Origin: Clostridia bacterium
GTDB taxonomy: Bacteria > Bacillota > Clostridia > Christensenellales > Aristaeellaceae
Assembly (NCBI GenBank): GCA_017412715.1
Contig: JAFPWU010000007.1
Span: 1-51,290 of the forward strand
DNA length: 51,290 nucleotides
Direction of reading: 5' to 3'
This document shows positions 34,543 to 41,811 of the stretch, piece by piece (position 1 is the stretch's first letter; each line of letters starts with the position of its first letter). The notes below the pieces were generated by a model. That model had not been told where the DNA came from, searched no databases, and worked only from the letters and a program-made list of their open reading frames with translations. The position numbers and the translations under genes were made by a program.

Positions 34543-35748
34543 TTATTCGGCCTTCTGGGTCAGGGTCGCCCAATCCAGATTGTCCCAGTCCGGTTCCGCC
34601 GGCGCGGCCGCGTTGTCCGCCCAGTAGAAGCCCAGGTTGGTCATGATGTTGGTCCATTCGCTGGAATGGGCCGCCACATACTCGGCATAGCTCATGTCCG
34701 TGCCTTCCACGGTGTTCAGCGCAAAGTTCGGAATGGTATAGATGGCCGGGGTCTCGGTGAAGACTTCAGCCGCCGCATCGGTGTTGCAGGGATAGCTGTC
34801 GAATTCCTCGGACCAGGCCGCCTGGGTCTCGGCGGAGCCGAACCACTCGGCGAAGGCTTCCACAGCCTTGGTCTGCTCCTCGGTCCGGCCTTCCCGGTCC
34901 AGGATGCCCAGGTACTCGGCGATGTAGTAGGTGCCGTCGTCGATCTCTACCAGGGCCCAGTTTTCAGGCTCCAGGGTTCCGTGCAGGCAGTTCTCGATGC
35001 CGGCTTCCTCAGCCGCCTCGATGTTGCCGTACAGGGAAGAGGAGTAGAAGGTGGACACCTGCACGTCGCCCCGGATCAGGGGATCCAGGCCGTAGCTGTC
35101 GCCGGTGAAGTTGCCGCCCGCGCAATAGGCCCACAGGGTCTTCCAGCCGTCCACGGTGATACCGCCGGCGGGAGAGGAGGGATCGGCGAAGGGATACAGC
35201 ATGGAGCTGTTGATGTTGGCGTTGGTGGTGCCGCCGACCTTGCCCTGACGATACCACTTGTAGCCGCTGTTTACGATATCCGCCCAGTGGGCAAAATGCA
35301 GGGCTTCCCCATTGGTGCCCAGCTCGTCGTTCCGATAGAGCATCAGCACGTTCTGGATCACGATGCCGTAGGCCTTGCCGTCATACTTGAAGTCGCCAAC
35401 CTTGTCCGCCCAGGTGGGGGTCCAGTCCGCGATCTTCAGATTGGCGTAATTGCCCTTGATCAGCTGGCTCCAGCGGGTCTCGTTCAGGCCGAAGATCAGG
35501 TCTCCGTCCTTGTTCTCGTCCGCGGCCTGCACGGCGGCGGTGTCGCCAGAGATGACGGTATTGTCATCGATGGAGATGGTGAAGCCCGCTTCCTTGGCCG
35601 CGTTGATCAGCCAGGTGGTCCGCTCCGGAGAATTGGAATTGGAATAAATGCGGATCGTGTAGCCGGAATAATCCTCCGCCGACGCGCCGAAGGCGCACAG
35701 GCTCAGGATCAGGGCCAGCGACAGAACCAATGAAACAAGTTTCTTCAT
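34543..35748 (-). CDS. Extracellular solute-binding protein (iron/thiamine/polyamine-like importer)
   Basis: This 401-residue binding protein has a cleavable signal peptide (1-24, ending FGASA). The mature part begins YSGYTIRIYSNSNSPERTTWLINAAKEAGF, as in type II periplasmic-binding proteins of the iron/2-aminoethylphosphonate group. It continues with DLIFGLNETRWSQLIKG and YGIVIQNVLMLYRNDELG. An unusual run of acidic residues and paired Tyr-Tyr (GTYYIAEY) may form the ligand pocket. The ligand is not deducible; Fe3+ is the family default. AAGGAGGAACCCTT precedes the ATG. It heads the operon. Confidence 0.87.
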   Translation of the reverse strand: MKKLVSLVLSLALILSLCAFGASAEDYSGYTIRIYSNSNSPERTTWLINAAKEAGFTISIDDNTVISGDTAAVQAADENKDGDLIFGLNETRWSQLIKGNYANLKIADWTPTWADKVGDFKYDGKAYGIVIQNVLMLYRNDELGTNGEALHFAHWADIVNSGYKWYRQGKVGGTTNANINSSMLYPFADPSSPAGGITVDGWKTLWAYCAGGNFTGDSYGLDPLIRGDVQVSTFYSSSLYGNIEAAEEAGIENCLHGTLEPENWALVEIDDGTYYIAEYLGILDREGRTEEQTKAVEAFAEWFGSAETQAAWSEEFDSYPCNTDAAAEVFTETPAIYTIPNFALNTVEGTDMSYAEYVAAHSSEWTNIMTNLGFYWADNAAAPAEPDWDNLDWATLTQKAE

Positions 35749-35803
35749 AAGGGTTCCTCCTTTATTCACTTCCGGGGATGTTCTCCCCGGTGGGTTTGAG
35801 GGT

Positions 35804-35832
35804 AGTTTACCACAACCGGCCGGGAAATACAA
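35804..35832 (-). promoter_or_regulatory. Promoter of the second ABC importer operon
   Basis: Leftward, TTGTAT (35832-35827), 17 bases and TAAACT (35809-35804). The leader contains the hairpin CCGGGGA-TGTTC-TCCCCGG (35772-35790) just before the ribosome site. Confidence 0.5.
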
Positions 35833-35946
35833 TCTTTTTCATGAAATATTTTCCGTTTTCCCTTCCGGAAATCATTCGGAGCTGACTTCCTTTATATCAT
35901 CCGTTATTGCTCACGGGATCAGGAGGCCGCCTGCAGCTGCCGCCGG

Positions 35947-35976
35947 TTGCGCCGGGCCGATGCCCTGTAGTATAAT
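35947..35976 (+). promoter_or_regulatory. Promoter of the polysaccharide deacetylase gene
   Basis: TTGCGC (35947-35952), 18 bases and a perfect TATAAT (35971-35976). The leader to 36124 is about 140 bases and very GC-rich, with possible pairings between runs of G (35979-35995) and C (36002-36008), but no convincing known riboswitch. The 35749-36123 gap otherwise holds only the divergent promoter. Confidence 0.55.
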
Positions 35977-36123
35977 CCGGGGGAGGGCCGGGGCTGAAAT
36001 CCGCCCCCGGGCGGGCCTCCCATCCCCCGCCGGAGGGAGAGTCTCTTCAGCCAAAGCCGCCTTCCTGATCGTTCCCCGGCCCGGCGCCGGGTGCCGAAAG
36101 ACATCCAGAAACGAGGGCAATTC

Positions 36124-37485
36124 ATGCGCATTTTTCAGATATTCCGCAGGGGATTTCCGCTGGCAGGGCTGCTGCTCCTGCTGATGCTGCCCCTGTTCGC
36201 CCTGGGGGAAGCCATCTCCCCCCTGCATCAGGTGACCAATACCCCCACGGATACCGCCAATGACAATAAATCCGTCGTCCGGACCTGGCTGGTGGAAACG
36301 GCGAACGCCGACGTCACCCAGGAGGTCAACGGCATCGTCCGGGCCTACGCGGACCGGCTGGGGCCGGATCTGCCCGCCCAGAAGAACGCCACCGTGGGCA
36401 ACAGCCGCCTGGACGTAACGGTCCGCTACAGCCGGACCGGGCATACCTGGCTCAGCTTCCTCGTCTCCGCCCGGACCCAGTACCGCCAGCAGGTCACCGC
36501 CCAGGAGATTACCTCCCGCACCTATAATATGAGCACCGGGGCGCGGATCATGCTGACGGACATCTTCGACGAGGACCCCGCCACCTGGGAGTATCTGGCG
36601 GAGCGGGTGCGGGACGGCCTGACCGCCTACTGGCCGGATATCGAGCCGGATCCGGAGGCCCTGGAGGCCCTGTGTGGCCGGGAGGCCCTGAGTCAGGCGG
36701 ATTTCACCCTGCACGGCATGAGCCTGGTGCTGCATTATCCGGCGGATCTGCTGTACGAGGGGAAGCATACCCTGATGAATATTACCCTTTTCTATCCCCA
36801 GATCCGGGACATGATGGCGGAGGAGGCCTGGCTGGAGACGGACAATCTGAGCTATTACCATACCTGCGCCCTCACCTTTGACGACGGCCCCAGTGTCCTC
36901 AATACCCCCAAGCTGCTGCGGGTCCTGATGGAAACCGGCGGTGTCGGCACCTTCTTCGTCATCGGGAACCGGGTTCCCGCCTACGAATACCTGGTGCAGC
37001 GGGAGAGCGACGAGGGCCACGCGGTGGCGTCCCATAACTGGCACCACGGCAACGTGGCCAAGTCCTCCAAATCGGCGCTTCGCGCCATGCCGGAGAAGGT
37101 CAATCAGGCCATGATTGCCGCCATCGGCATCCCCGTCCGTTATAACCGGGTGCCCGGCGGCCTCTATCCCCGGATGATCGAGGCGAAGGTGGGCTGGCCC
37201 TGTATCCAGTGGAGCCTGGATACCTACGACTGGCGGGGCCGGAGCACCGCCCAGGTGGTGTACAAGGTCCGCGACGCCATCCAGGACGGGGATATCATCC
37301 TCTGCCACGATATCAAGGACAATACCCCGGAGAGCGCCAGGCAGATCGTCCGGTATCTGGAAGAGCAGGGATACATGCTGCTCACCGTGGACGAGCTCTT
37401 CGCCAAGGACGGGATCACCCTGGAGCCGGACAAGGTCTATTACCGGTGCCAGAACGGGGATACCTCCAAGCGGGAGGATCCCTGA
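36124..37485 (+). CDS. PdaC-like secreted polysaccharide deacetylase
   Basis: This 453-residue protein has a signal peptide or anchor (1-30, ending FALGEA). An RsiV/DUF4163-like domain (about 60-235) is followed by a NodB deacetylase domain (about 247-435). NodB motifs are complete: TFDDGP 251-256 (metal and base Asp), H304 and H308 in SHNWHH, R342-VPGG, SLDTYDW 364-370 and LCH at 393-395. It should remove N-acetyl groups from peptidoglycan or another envelope glycan, making cells lysozyme-resistant. The start at 36124 follows GAGGG; an in-frame GTG at 36091 has no ribosome site. Domain order is that of Bacillus PdaC. Confidence 0.9.
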   Translation: MRIFQIFRRGFPLAGLLLLLMLPLFALGEAISPLHQVTNTPTDTANDNKSVVRTWLVETANADVTQEVNGIVRAYADRLGPDLPAQKNATVGNSRLDVTVRYSRTGHTWLSFLVSARTQYRQQVTAQEITSRTYNMSTGARIMLTDIFDEDPATWEYLAERVRDGLTAYWPDIEPDPEALEALCGREALSQADFTLHGMSLVLHYPADLLYEGKHTLMNITLFYPQIRDMMAEEAWLETDNLSYYHTCALTFDDGPSVLNTPKLLRVLMETGGVGTFFVIGNRVPAYEYLVQRESDEGHAVASHNWHHGNVAKSSKSALRAMPEKVNQAMIAAIGIPVRYNRVPGGLYPRMIEAKVGWPCIQWSLDTYDWRGRSTAQVVYKVRDAIQDGDIILCHDIKDNTPESARQIVRYLEEQGYMLLTVDELFAKDGITLEPDKVYYRCQNGDTSKREDP

Positions 37486-37511
37486 TTGATGAATAAAGGA
37501 ACGCCCTGTAA

Positions 37512-37708
37512 CTATTCAGCTCTGAAAGCGGAGCGCTGAGGTGTTCCACTTCCGGGGGCCTTGATTCTCGCCGGTTCTTAGCGATTGGCAAGCCGCAAGG
37601 CGCAGACAGAGCTTAGAACCGCTGCGTAAGTGAACGGAGCCGAGAGGCGTCCCCCGGAGTGGAACAACCTCAGAGAGCGGAGCGATTGAATAGATAGGCC
37701 TTACGCAG
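37512..37708. ncRNA. Strongly structured intergenic element, candidate RNA with pseudoknot
   Basis: Nested complementary arms can be read directly. CTATTCA (37512) pairs with TGAATAG (37687). 37536-37558 pairs with 37651-37673 in about 21 bp (CTGAGG/CCTCAG, then GTTCCACT/AGTGGAAC and CCGGGGG/CCCCCGG with single bulges). TCTCG (37566) pairs with CGAGA (37641), and GGTTCTTAGC (37573) with GCTTAGAACC (37611) with one mismatch. An apical GCC-GCAA-GGC stem lies at 37592. A side hairpin GCTC/GAGC is at 37519. The junction sequence CTGCGTAAG (37622) is exactly complementary to CTTACGCAG (37700), outside the outer stem, forming a pseudoknot. A terminator follows. The strand is unproven; plus is favoured by the terminator. 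A palindromic MITE is the alternative. Confidence 0.55.
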
Positions 37709-37717
37709 AAGAACCGT

Positions 37718-37761
37718 AAAAAACAGCCCGCCGGGGCATGCAAACCCGGCGGGCTGTTTTT
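37718..37761. terminator. Bidirectional intrinsic terminator
   Basis: ACAGCCCGCCGGG (37723-37735) pairs perfectly with 37745-37757; A6 precedes and T5 follows. It separates the structured element from the convergent GerMN gene. Confidence 0.9.
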
Positions 37762-37768
37762 ATGATAT

Positions 37769-39322
37769 TTATCCGAAACTCTCTTCCCCGAGCCCGGCGT
37801 TTGGATAGAACACCCCGGCCCACCAGATGACGCCGGCGATATATTCCACCTGCTCCCCCTCGAAGAAGAAGCAGACCTGCCGGGCCCCGGTATTCTCGCA
37901 CAGGGTATTCACCATGCTGTAGCAAAGCAGCGTCTCCCGCTCCCGGCCCCAGCTCTGGATCTCGGACCGGAAGCTTTCGCTCAGGTTCAGCAGCAGGGTA
38001 TCCCCCTCCAGGGCGATTCCCAGGATGTCCTCTTCCCCCACCAGGTCCGGCAGGGTGGCCTCCATCCCTTCCGCCATCTCCCGGGCGCCGGGCCCGTCCA
38101 TCAGGGCCGTCAGCTGCTCCCGGGGGCTGTCCGCCTTCTCCCGATCCACGCTCTTCTCCGTCGGCACCAGCAGGCCCTCCCGGGCGAAGTACACCGTGGT
38201 GCGCCCCATCAGGAATCCGGAAAAGTCCTCCCGGTGGAACAGGCCCCCCAGCACCTGCACGGATCCGTATTTCTCGCTGCGCACGCTGGTCAGGGGCCGG
38301 TCGCCGATCCGGACGGCCACCCCCGCGATGCCGGGAATAAAGGTGGTCAGGGTGTAGCAGATCGCCGCCATCAGGCAGGCCTCGTCCACCCCCGCCTCCT
38401 CCCAGGCGCGCTCCGCCTCCTCCCGGAAGGACAGGGTCAGCATCCGCCCTCCGTCCGCCAGCTCACTGGTCAGAGGCTCATAGGCCAGCTGGGACGTCAG
38501 CTCCGGCATGTCCGGCACCCCCGTCAGGAACATGGCCCCGTGGCTCAGGTTCTCCAGGATGGTCAGGGTCATCTGGCCCGGGGTCTGCCCCTCGAAGGTC
38601 AGCGTCCTGTTCTCGCAGGTAATTCCTTCCCCGTTCTCCAGGGGATAATACAGCGTCATGTAGGAGGTCAGGGGCGTTTCCGCCGCGTTCTGCCCGATGG
38701 GCGCCCGCTTCGCCTCCATCTGCTCCCAGAGCACCGGCAGGTTCTCCCCGGGATGGGCCATCAGGCTGCCCATGGCCAGGCTGTTCGCGGTATCCAGGCC
38801 CACGCTGCGCCCCGCCACCAGCACGTTGACACACCGGACCGTGTCCAGCTCGCACAGGGTGGCCGCCAGCGCCAGGCTCAGGGTATACAGGGCCCGGTAG
38901 CTCAGCCCCAGGGCCGAGGACCCCAGGTTCACCGTCACCACGCCCCCGCTCAGCTCCACCGGGCTGTCCCCGTACAGGCTCAGCTCCGTGCCGCCCCCCA
39001 GGGCGTCCACCTGGGCGTTGGAGGGATAGTTCAGCAGCTCCATCACGATGGCCTCCATCTCCTCCGCCCGCAGCAGGCCCGATACGGAAGGCACATGCTG
39101 GGCTACCAGGTTCAGCCCGTTCTTTCCCGGCAGATACAGGGTCCAGAGGCCCTCCTGCACGGAGATGCGGTCCGCGTCCGGCGCCTCCCAGGCAACCTGG
39201 GCCGGGGGCAGGGTGGGCAGGTCTTCCCCTGTCTCCTCCCCGATCCGGGGCGCGCATCCCGTCATCAGCGGAAAGCAAAGGGCCAGCGTCAGCCACAGGC
39301 AGACGATTTTCCGTCCCCTCAT
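37769..39322 (-). CDS. GerMN-domain lipoprotein
   Basis: This 517-residue protein has a lipoprotein signal (MRGRKIVCLWLTLALCFPLMTGC, lipidated Cys at about 23). It has two GerMN-type domains. The first spans about residues 70-180 (VDALGGGTELSLYG, VTVNLGSSALGLS, ALAATLCELDTVRCVNVLVAG). The second spans about 395-500 (LVGEEDILGIALEGDTLLLNLSESF, LLCYSMVNTLCENTGARQVCFFFEG). GerMN domains occur in sporulation proteins and in LpqB of Actinobacteria. The gene overlaps the histidine kinase stop by four bases. Order regulator-kinase-GerMN lipoprotein matches mtrA-mtrB-lpqB, so it may modulate the kinase from outside the membrane. This role is inferred by analogy. Confidence 0.85.
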   Translation of the reverse strand: MRGRKIVCLWLTLALCFPLMTGCAPRIGEETGEDLPTLPPAQVAWEAPDADRISVQEGLWTLYLPGKNGLNLVAQHVPSVSGLLRAEEMEAIVMELLNYPSNAQVDALGGGTELSLYGDSPVELSGGVVTVNLGSSALGLSYRALYTLSLALAATLCELDTVRCVNVLVAGRSVGLDTANSLAMGSLMAHPGENLPVLWEQMEAKRAPIGQNAAETPLTSYMTLYYPLENGEGITCENRTLTFEGQTPGQMTLTILENLSHGAMFLTGVPDMPELTSQLAYEPLTSELADGGRMLTLSFREEAERAWEEAGVDEACLMAAICYTLTTFIPGIAGVAVRIGDRPLTSVRSEKYGSVQVLGGLFHREDFSGFLMGRTTVYFAREGLLVPTEKSVDREKADSPREQLTALMDGPGAREMAEGMEATLPDLVGEEDILGIALEGDTLLLNLSESFRSEIQSWGRERETLLCYSMVNTLCENTGARQVCFFFEGEQVEYIAGVIWWAGVFYPNAGLGEESFG

Positions 39323-40809
39323 GCCCTTTCGCCTCCCTTCCCGTCCTTCGGCAGCCTTACGGTGAAGCAGCTCCCGGCTCCCGGCTCGCTCTCCACGGAC
39401 ACGGTGCCTCCGTGCATGTTGACCAGCTGGCGCACGATGCTCAGGCCCAGGCCCGTGCCCCCGGTCTCCCGGCTGCGGGCCTTGTCCACCCGGTAAAACC
39501 GGTCGAAGATATGCTCCTGATCCTCCAGGGGGATGCCCACGCCGTTATCCCGCACCCGCCAGACCAGTTCCTCGCCCTCCCCGGTCAGGGACACCTGCAC
39601 GCTGCCCCCGTCCTGGGTATATTTCATCGCGTTGTCCGTCAGGTTGTACAGCACCTGGCTCAACCGGTTCCGGTCCCCCGTCATGGTCAGCCCCGGCTCC
39701 GCCCGGTAGGCCAGCAGCTGTCCCCGCTTCTCCGCCGCGGGGGCCAGCAGCCGGATCACCTCGCCCGTCAGGGCGGTCATGTTGATCTCCTCCCGCTTCA
39801 TGTCCCCGCCCGCGGTGTCCACCCGGGTCAGGGTCAGCAGGTCCGTAATAATCCCCGTCAGCCGGTCAATCTCATGGTTCATGTCGCCCATGAATTCCTG
39901 CCGCATCTCCTCCGGCATGTCCGGCTGATACATCATGGTTTCCAGCAGGATCTTCATGGTGGCCAGGGGAGTCTTCAGCTCATGGCTGGCGTTGGAGACG
40001 AACTGGTTTCTGGATTTGTCCAGGTTCTCCAGCTGGGCCGCCATGGTGTTATAGTTCTCCGCCAGCTGGCGCAGCTCGCCGCCGCCCTTCTCCTGCACCC
40101 GGACGCTCAGGTCGCCCCGCCCCATCTTCCGCATAGTGCGGCTCAGATCCACGATGGGGGTGGTCAGCACCTGGCTGAGGATCAGCGCCAGCGCCAGCGC
40201 CGCCACCGCGATGATGATGAACACCATGTTCAGCTGGCTGCTTACCGCGTACATGGAGTCCATCATGCCCTGGATCCTGCTCACGTACAGCAGCACCCCG
40301 TTCCGCCCCCGGGGCCCCACCATCTCGTGCGCCCCGTAGGCCACGTATTCCGCCTCCGTCTCGCCGGTCATGCGGGATACGGTTTCCCGATCCTCCCGGT
40401 GCATCCCGTAGGCGCTGGTCTCATCCATCACCAGCACCCGCACCACCTCCGCCAGCCTCAGCCGCTGGCCGCACAGATCCCTCATGCTGTCAAACTGGAC
40501 CTTCCCGTCCGTATCCAGCAGCAGCAGCCGCCCGTCCAGCCCGTCGGCGGAATCCTTCAGCCGGCTGGTCAGGGTGGCGCTGTCCGCCGACTGCATCAGG
40601 GGCCCGTAGACCGCCGCCAGGCTTTCCGCCGCCTGGGTGTCCTCCCGGGTCCGCTGCTCCGTCAGGTAATCGCTGACCACCCCGGTCAGCCGGGTGGCCG
40701 CCACCAGGAAGGATGTGCCCACCACGACAAAAAAGGCCAGCAGGATTTTAAACCTGATGCTGGCCCAGAAAGGAATCTTCTCAGTCCTGATCCGTGAAAT
40801 AGTAACCAA
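39319..40809 (-). CDS. HAMP-containing sensor histidine kinase (WalK/PhoR-like)
   Basis: This kinase is about 496 residues. A first membrane segment (about 20-40) is followed by an extracytoplasmic sensor of about 155 residues and a second membrane segment (MVFIIIAVAALALALILSQV). Then come a HAMP linker (TTPIVDLSRTMRKMGRGDLSV), HisKA with phospho-His in SNASHELKTPLATMK, and the ATPase domain with N-box LSQVLYNLTDNAMKYT, DNGVGI and GGTGLGLSIV. There is no cytoplasmic PAS domain, unlike classical WalK. The start is uncertain: no ATG is available near the overlap with the regulator gene. TTG 40809 after a G-rich stretch is my choice, with TTG 40857 an alternative. Confidence 0.88.
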   Translation of the reverse strand: MVTISRIRTEKIPFWASIRFKILLAFFVVVGTSFLVAATRLTGVVSDYLTEQRTREDTQAAESLAAVYGPLMQSADSATLTSRLKDSADGLDGRLLLLDTDGKVQFDSMRDLCGQRLRLAEVVRVLVMDETSAYGMHREDRETVSRMTGETEAEYVAYGAHEMVGPRGRNGVLLYVSRIQGMMDSMYAVSSQLNMVFIIIAVAALALALILSQVLTTPIVDLSRTMRKMGRGDLSVRVQEKGGGELRQLAENYNTMAAQLENLDKSRNQFVSNASHELKTPLATMKILLETMMYQPDMPEEMRQEFMGDMNHEIDRLTGIITDLLTLTRVDTAGGDMKREEINMTALTGEVIRLLAPAAEKRGQLLAYRAEPGLTMTGDRNRLSQVLYNLTDNAMKYTQDGGSVQVSLTGEGEELVWRVRDNGVGIPLEDQEHIFDRFYRVDKARSRETGGTGLGLSIVRQLVNMHGGTVSVESEPGAGSCFTVRLPKDGKGGERA

Positions 40810-41473
40810 CCCCCCACTTGGTGAAGATGAACTCCGGCTTCGTCGTATCCCGTTCAATCTTCTCCCGCAGGCGGCGGATATGCACGTCCACCGTCCGGGC
40901 GTCCCCGGCGTAATCGTATTTCCAGACCGTCTCCAGCATCTGCTCCCGGCTGAAGACCGTGCCCCGGTTGGTCACGAAGAGCTGCAGCAGATCGAACTCC
41001 TTGGCGGTCAGCTTGATATCCTTCCCGCCCAGCACGACGCTGCGCTTGATCAGGTTCACGTCCATATCGTGCACCCGGATGATCCGCTGCTCGGACTGCT
41101 GCATGCTGGCGGAAACCCGGCGGAAAATCGTCTTGATCCTGGCCTTGACCTCCAGGATGTTGAAGGGCTTGGTCATGTAATCGTCCGCGCCGTATTCCAG
41201 ACCCAGAATCTTATCCATGTCCTCCCCCTTGGCGGTGAGCATGATAATCGGAATATCGCTGGTTTCCCGAATCCGCTGGCACACCTCGATGCCGTCCTTC
41301 TTCGGCAGCATCACGTCCAGCAGGATCAGGTCATAGGCGCTCTCCTCAAACTTGCGCAGGGCTTCCTCCCCGTCGGTCGCGCTGTCCGTCTCGTACCCTT
41401 CCTGCTCCAGGGTATATTTCAGCCCCTTCAGGATCAGAGGCTCGTCATCCACCAGCAGTATCCTTTTCGCCAC
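40781..41473 (-). CDS. OmpR/PhoB-type response regulator (WalR-like)
   Basis: This 230-residue regulator has a receiver domain (1-118) with acidic pocket DDE 9-11, phospho-Asp53 (LLDVMLPKKDG), Thr in MLTAKGED and Lys in MTKPF. A winged-helix DNA-binding domain follows (about 130-230: IKLTAKEFDLLQLFVTNRG, YDYAGDARTVDVHIRRLREK). This recognition helix resembles WalR/PhoB members. The start is set at GTG 41473 behind GGGAGGGTGG; GTG 41485 touches the ribosome site. It heads the operon with the kinase and GerMN genes, from a promoter preceded by a WalR-type box. Confidence 0.92.
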   Translation of the reverse strand: MAKRILLVDDEPLILKGLKYTLEQEGYETDSATDGEEALRKFEESAYDLILLDVMLPKKDGIEVCQRIRETSDIPIIMLTAKGEDMDKILGLEYGADDYMTKPFNILEVKARIKTIFRRVSASMQQSEQRIIRVHDMDVNLIKRSVVLGGKDIKLTAKEFDLLQLFVTNRGTVFSREQMLETVWKYDYAGDARTVDVHIRRLREKIERDTTKPEFIFTKWGVGYYFTDQD

Positions 41474-41508
41474 GGTAAAAACCACCCTCCCGTAACCATT
41501 TGTACTTA

Positions 41509-41537
41509 ATATTAATTGATTTTTCCTAAAATTGCAA
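41509..41537 (-). promoter_or_regulatory. Promoter of the regulator-kinase-GerMN operon
   Basis: Leftward, TTGCAA (41537-41532), 17 bases and TAATAT (41514-41509) lie 36 bases before the GTG start. Confidence 0.65.
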
Positions 41538-41544
41538 GTATTTT

Positions 41545-41561
41545 GTTACAATTTCTTGACA
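41545..41561 (-). promoter_or_regulatory. WalR-type box, near match
   Basis: On the minus strand TGTCAA-GAAAT-TGTAAC matches TGTWAH-N5-TGTWAH except for one base, and lies seven bases upstream of the -35. This is an activating position for an OmpR-type regulator, suggesting self-activation. Confidence 0.45.
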
Positions 41562-41605
41562 TTTTTGAAAGGAGCACCCTTGATGTCCTTTTCATTCGTT
41601 CCCGC

Positions 41606-41634
41606 TTGCCATTCCCGGCCAAAACGTTTATACT
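41606..41634 (+). promoter_or_regulatory. Promoter of the alpha/beta hydrolase gene
   Basis: TTGCCA (41606-41611), 17 bases and TATACT (41629-41634). The transcript would have a leader of about 170 bases. Confidence 0.65.
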
Positions 41635-41646
41635 ATTTTTAAAGAT

Positions 41647-41708
41647 GAAAACCGGTTGCCGGAGCGGCCCCTCCGCGCAAGGGCGGAGGAGGAGGCTCCC
41701 CGGTTTTC
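41647..41708 (+). promoter_or_regulatory. Structured leader of the hydrolase mRNA
   Basis: Three nested stems can be read: GAAAACCGG (41647) with CCGGTTTTC (41700), GGAGC (41661) with GCTCC (41695), and CCTCCGC (41670) with GCGGAGG (41683). It begins about five bases after the expected transcript start. TTTT lies within the closing arm, so an attenuator is possible. No known riboswitch class was recognised. The rest of 41709-41811 shows only the ribosome site. Confidence 0.5.
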
Positions 41709-41811
41709 TGCGGTCTCCGGCCCGCGAAAACAACATACGCATCCTCAGCGCCTGTGTTTTCATGCGCGGTCCGCGGCAACAAAACAATACAGAATCAGGA
41801 GGAAACAGCTT

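Noticed and set aside
37516-37743. A 75-codon leftward frame across the structured element
   Set aside because: The region is explained by paired RNA-like arms. The frame ends inside the terminator stem and has no ribosome site.
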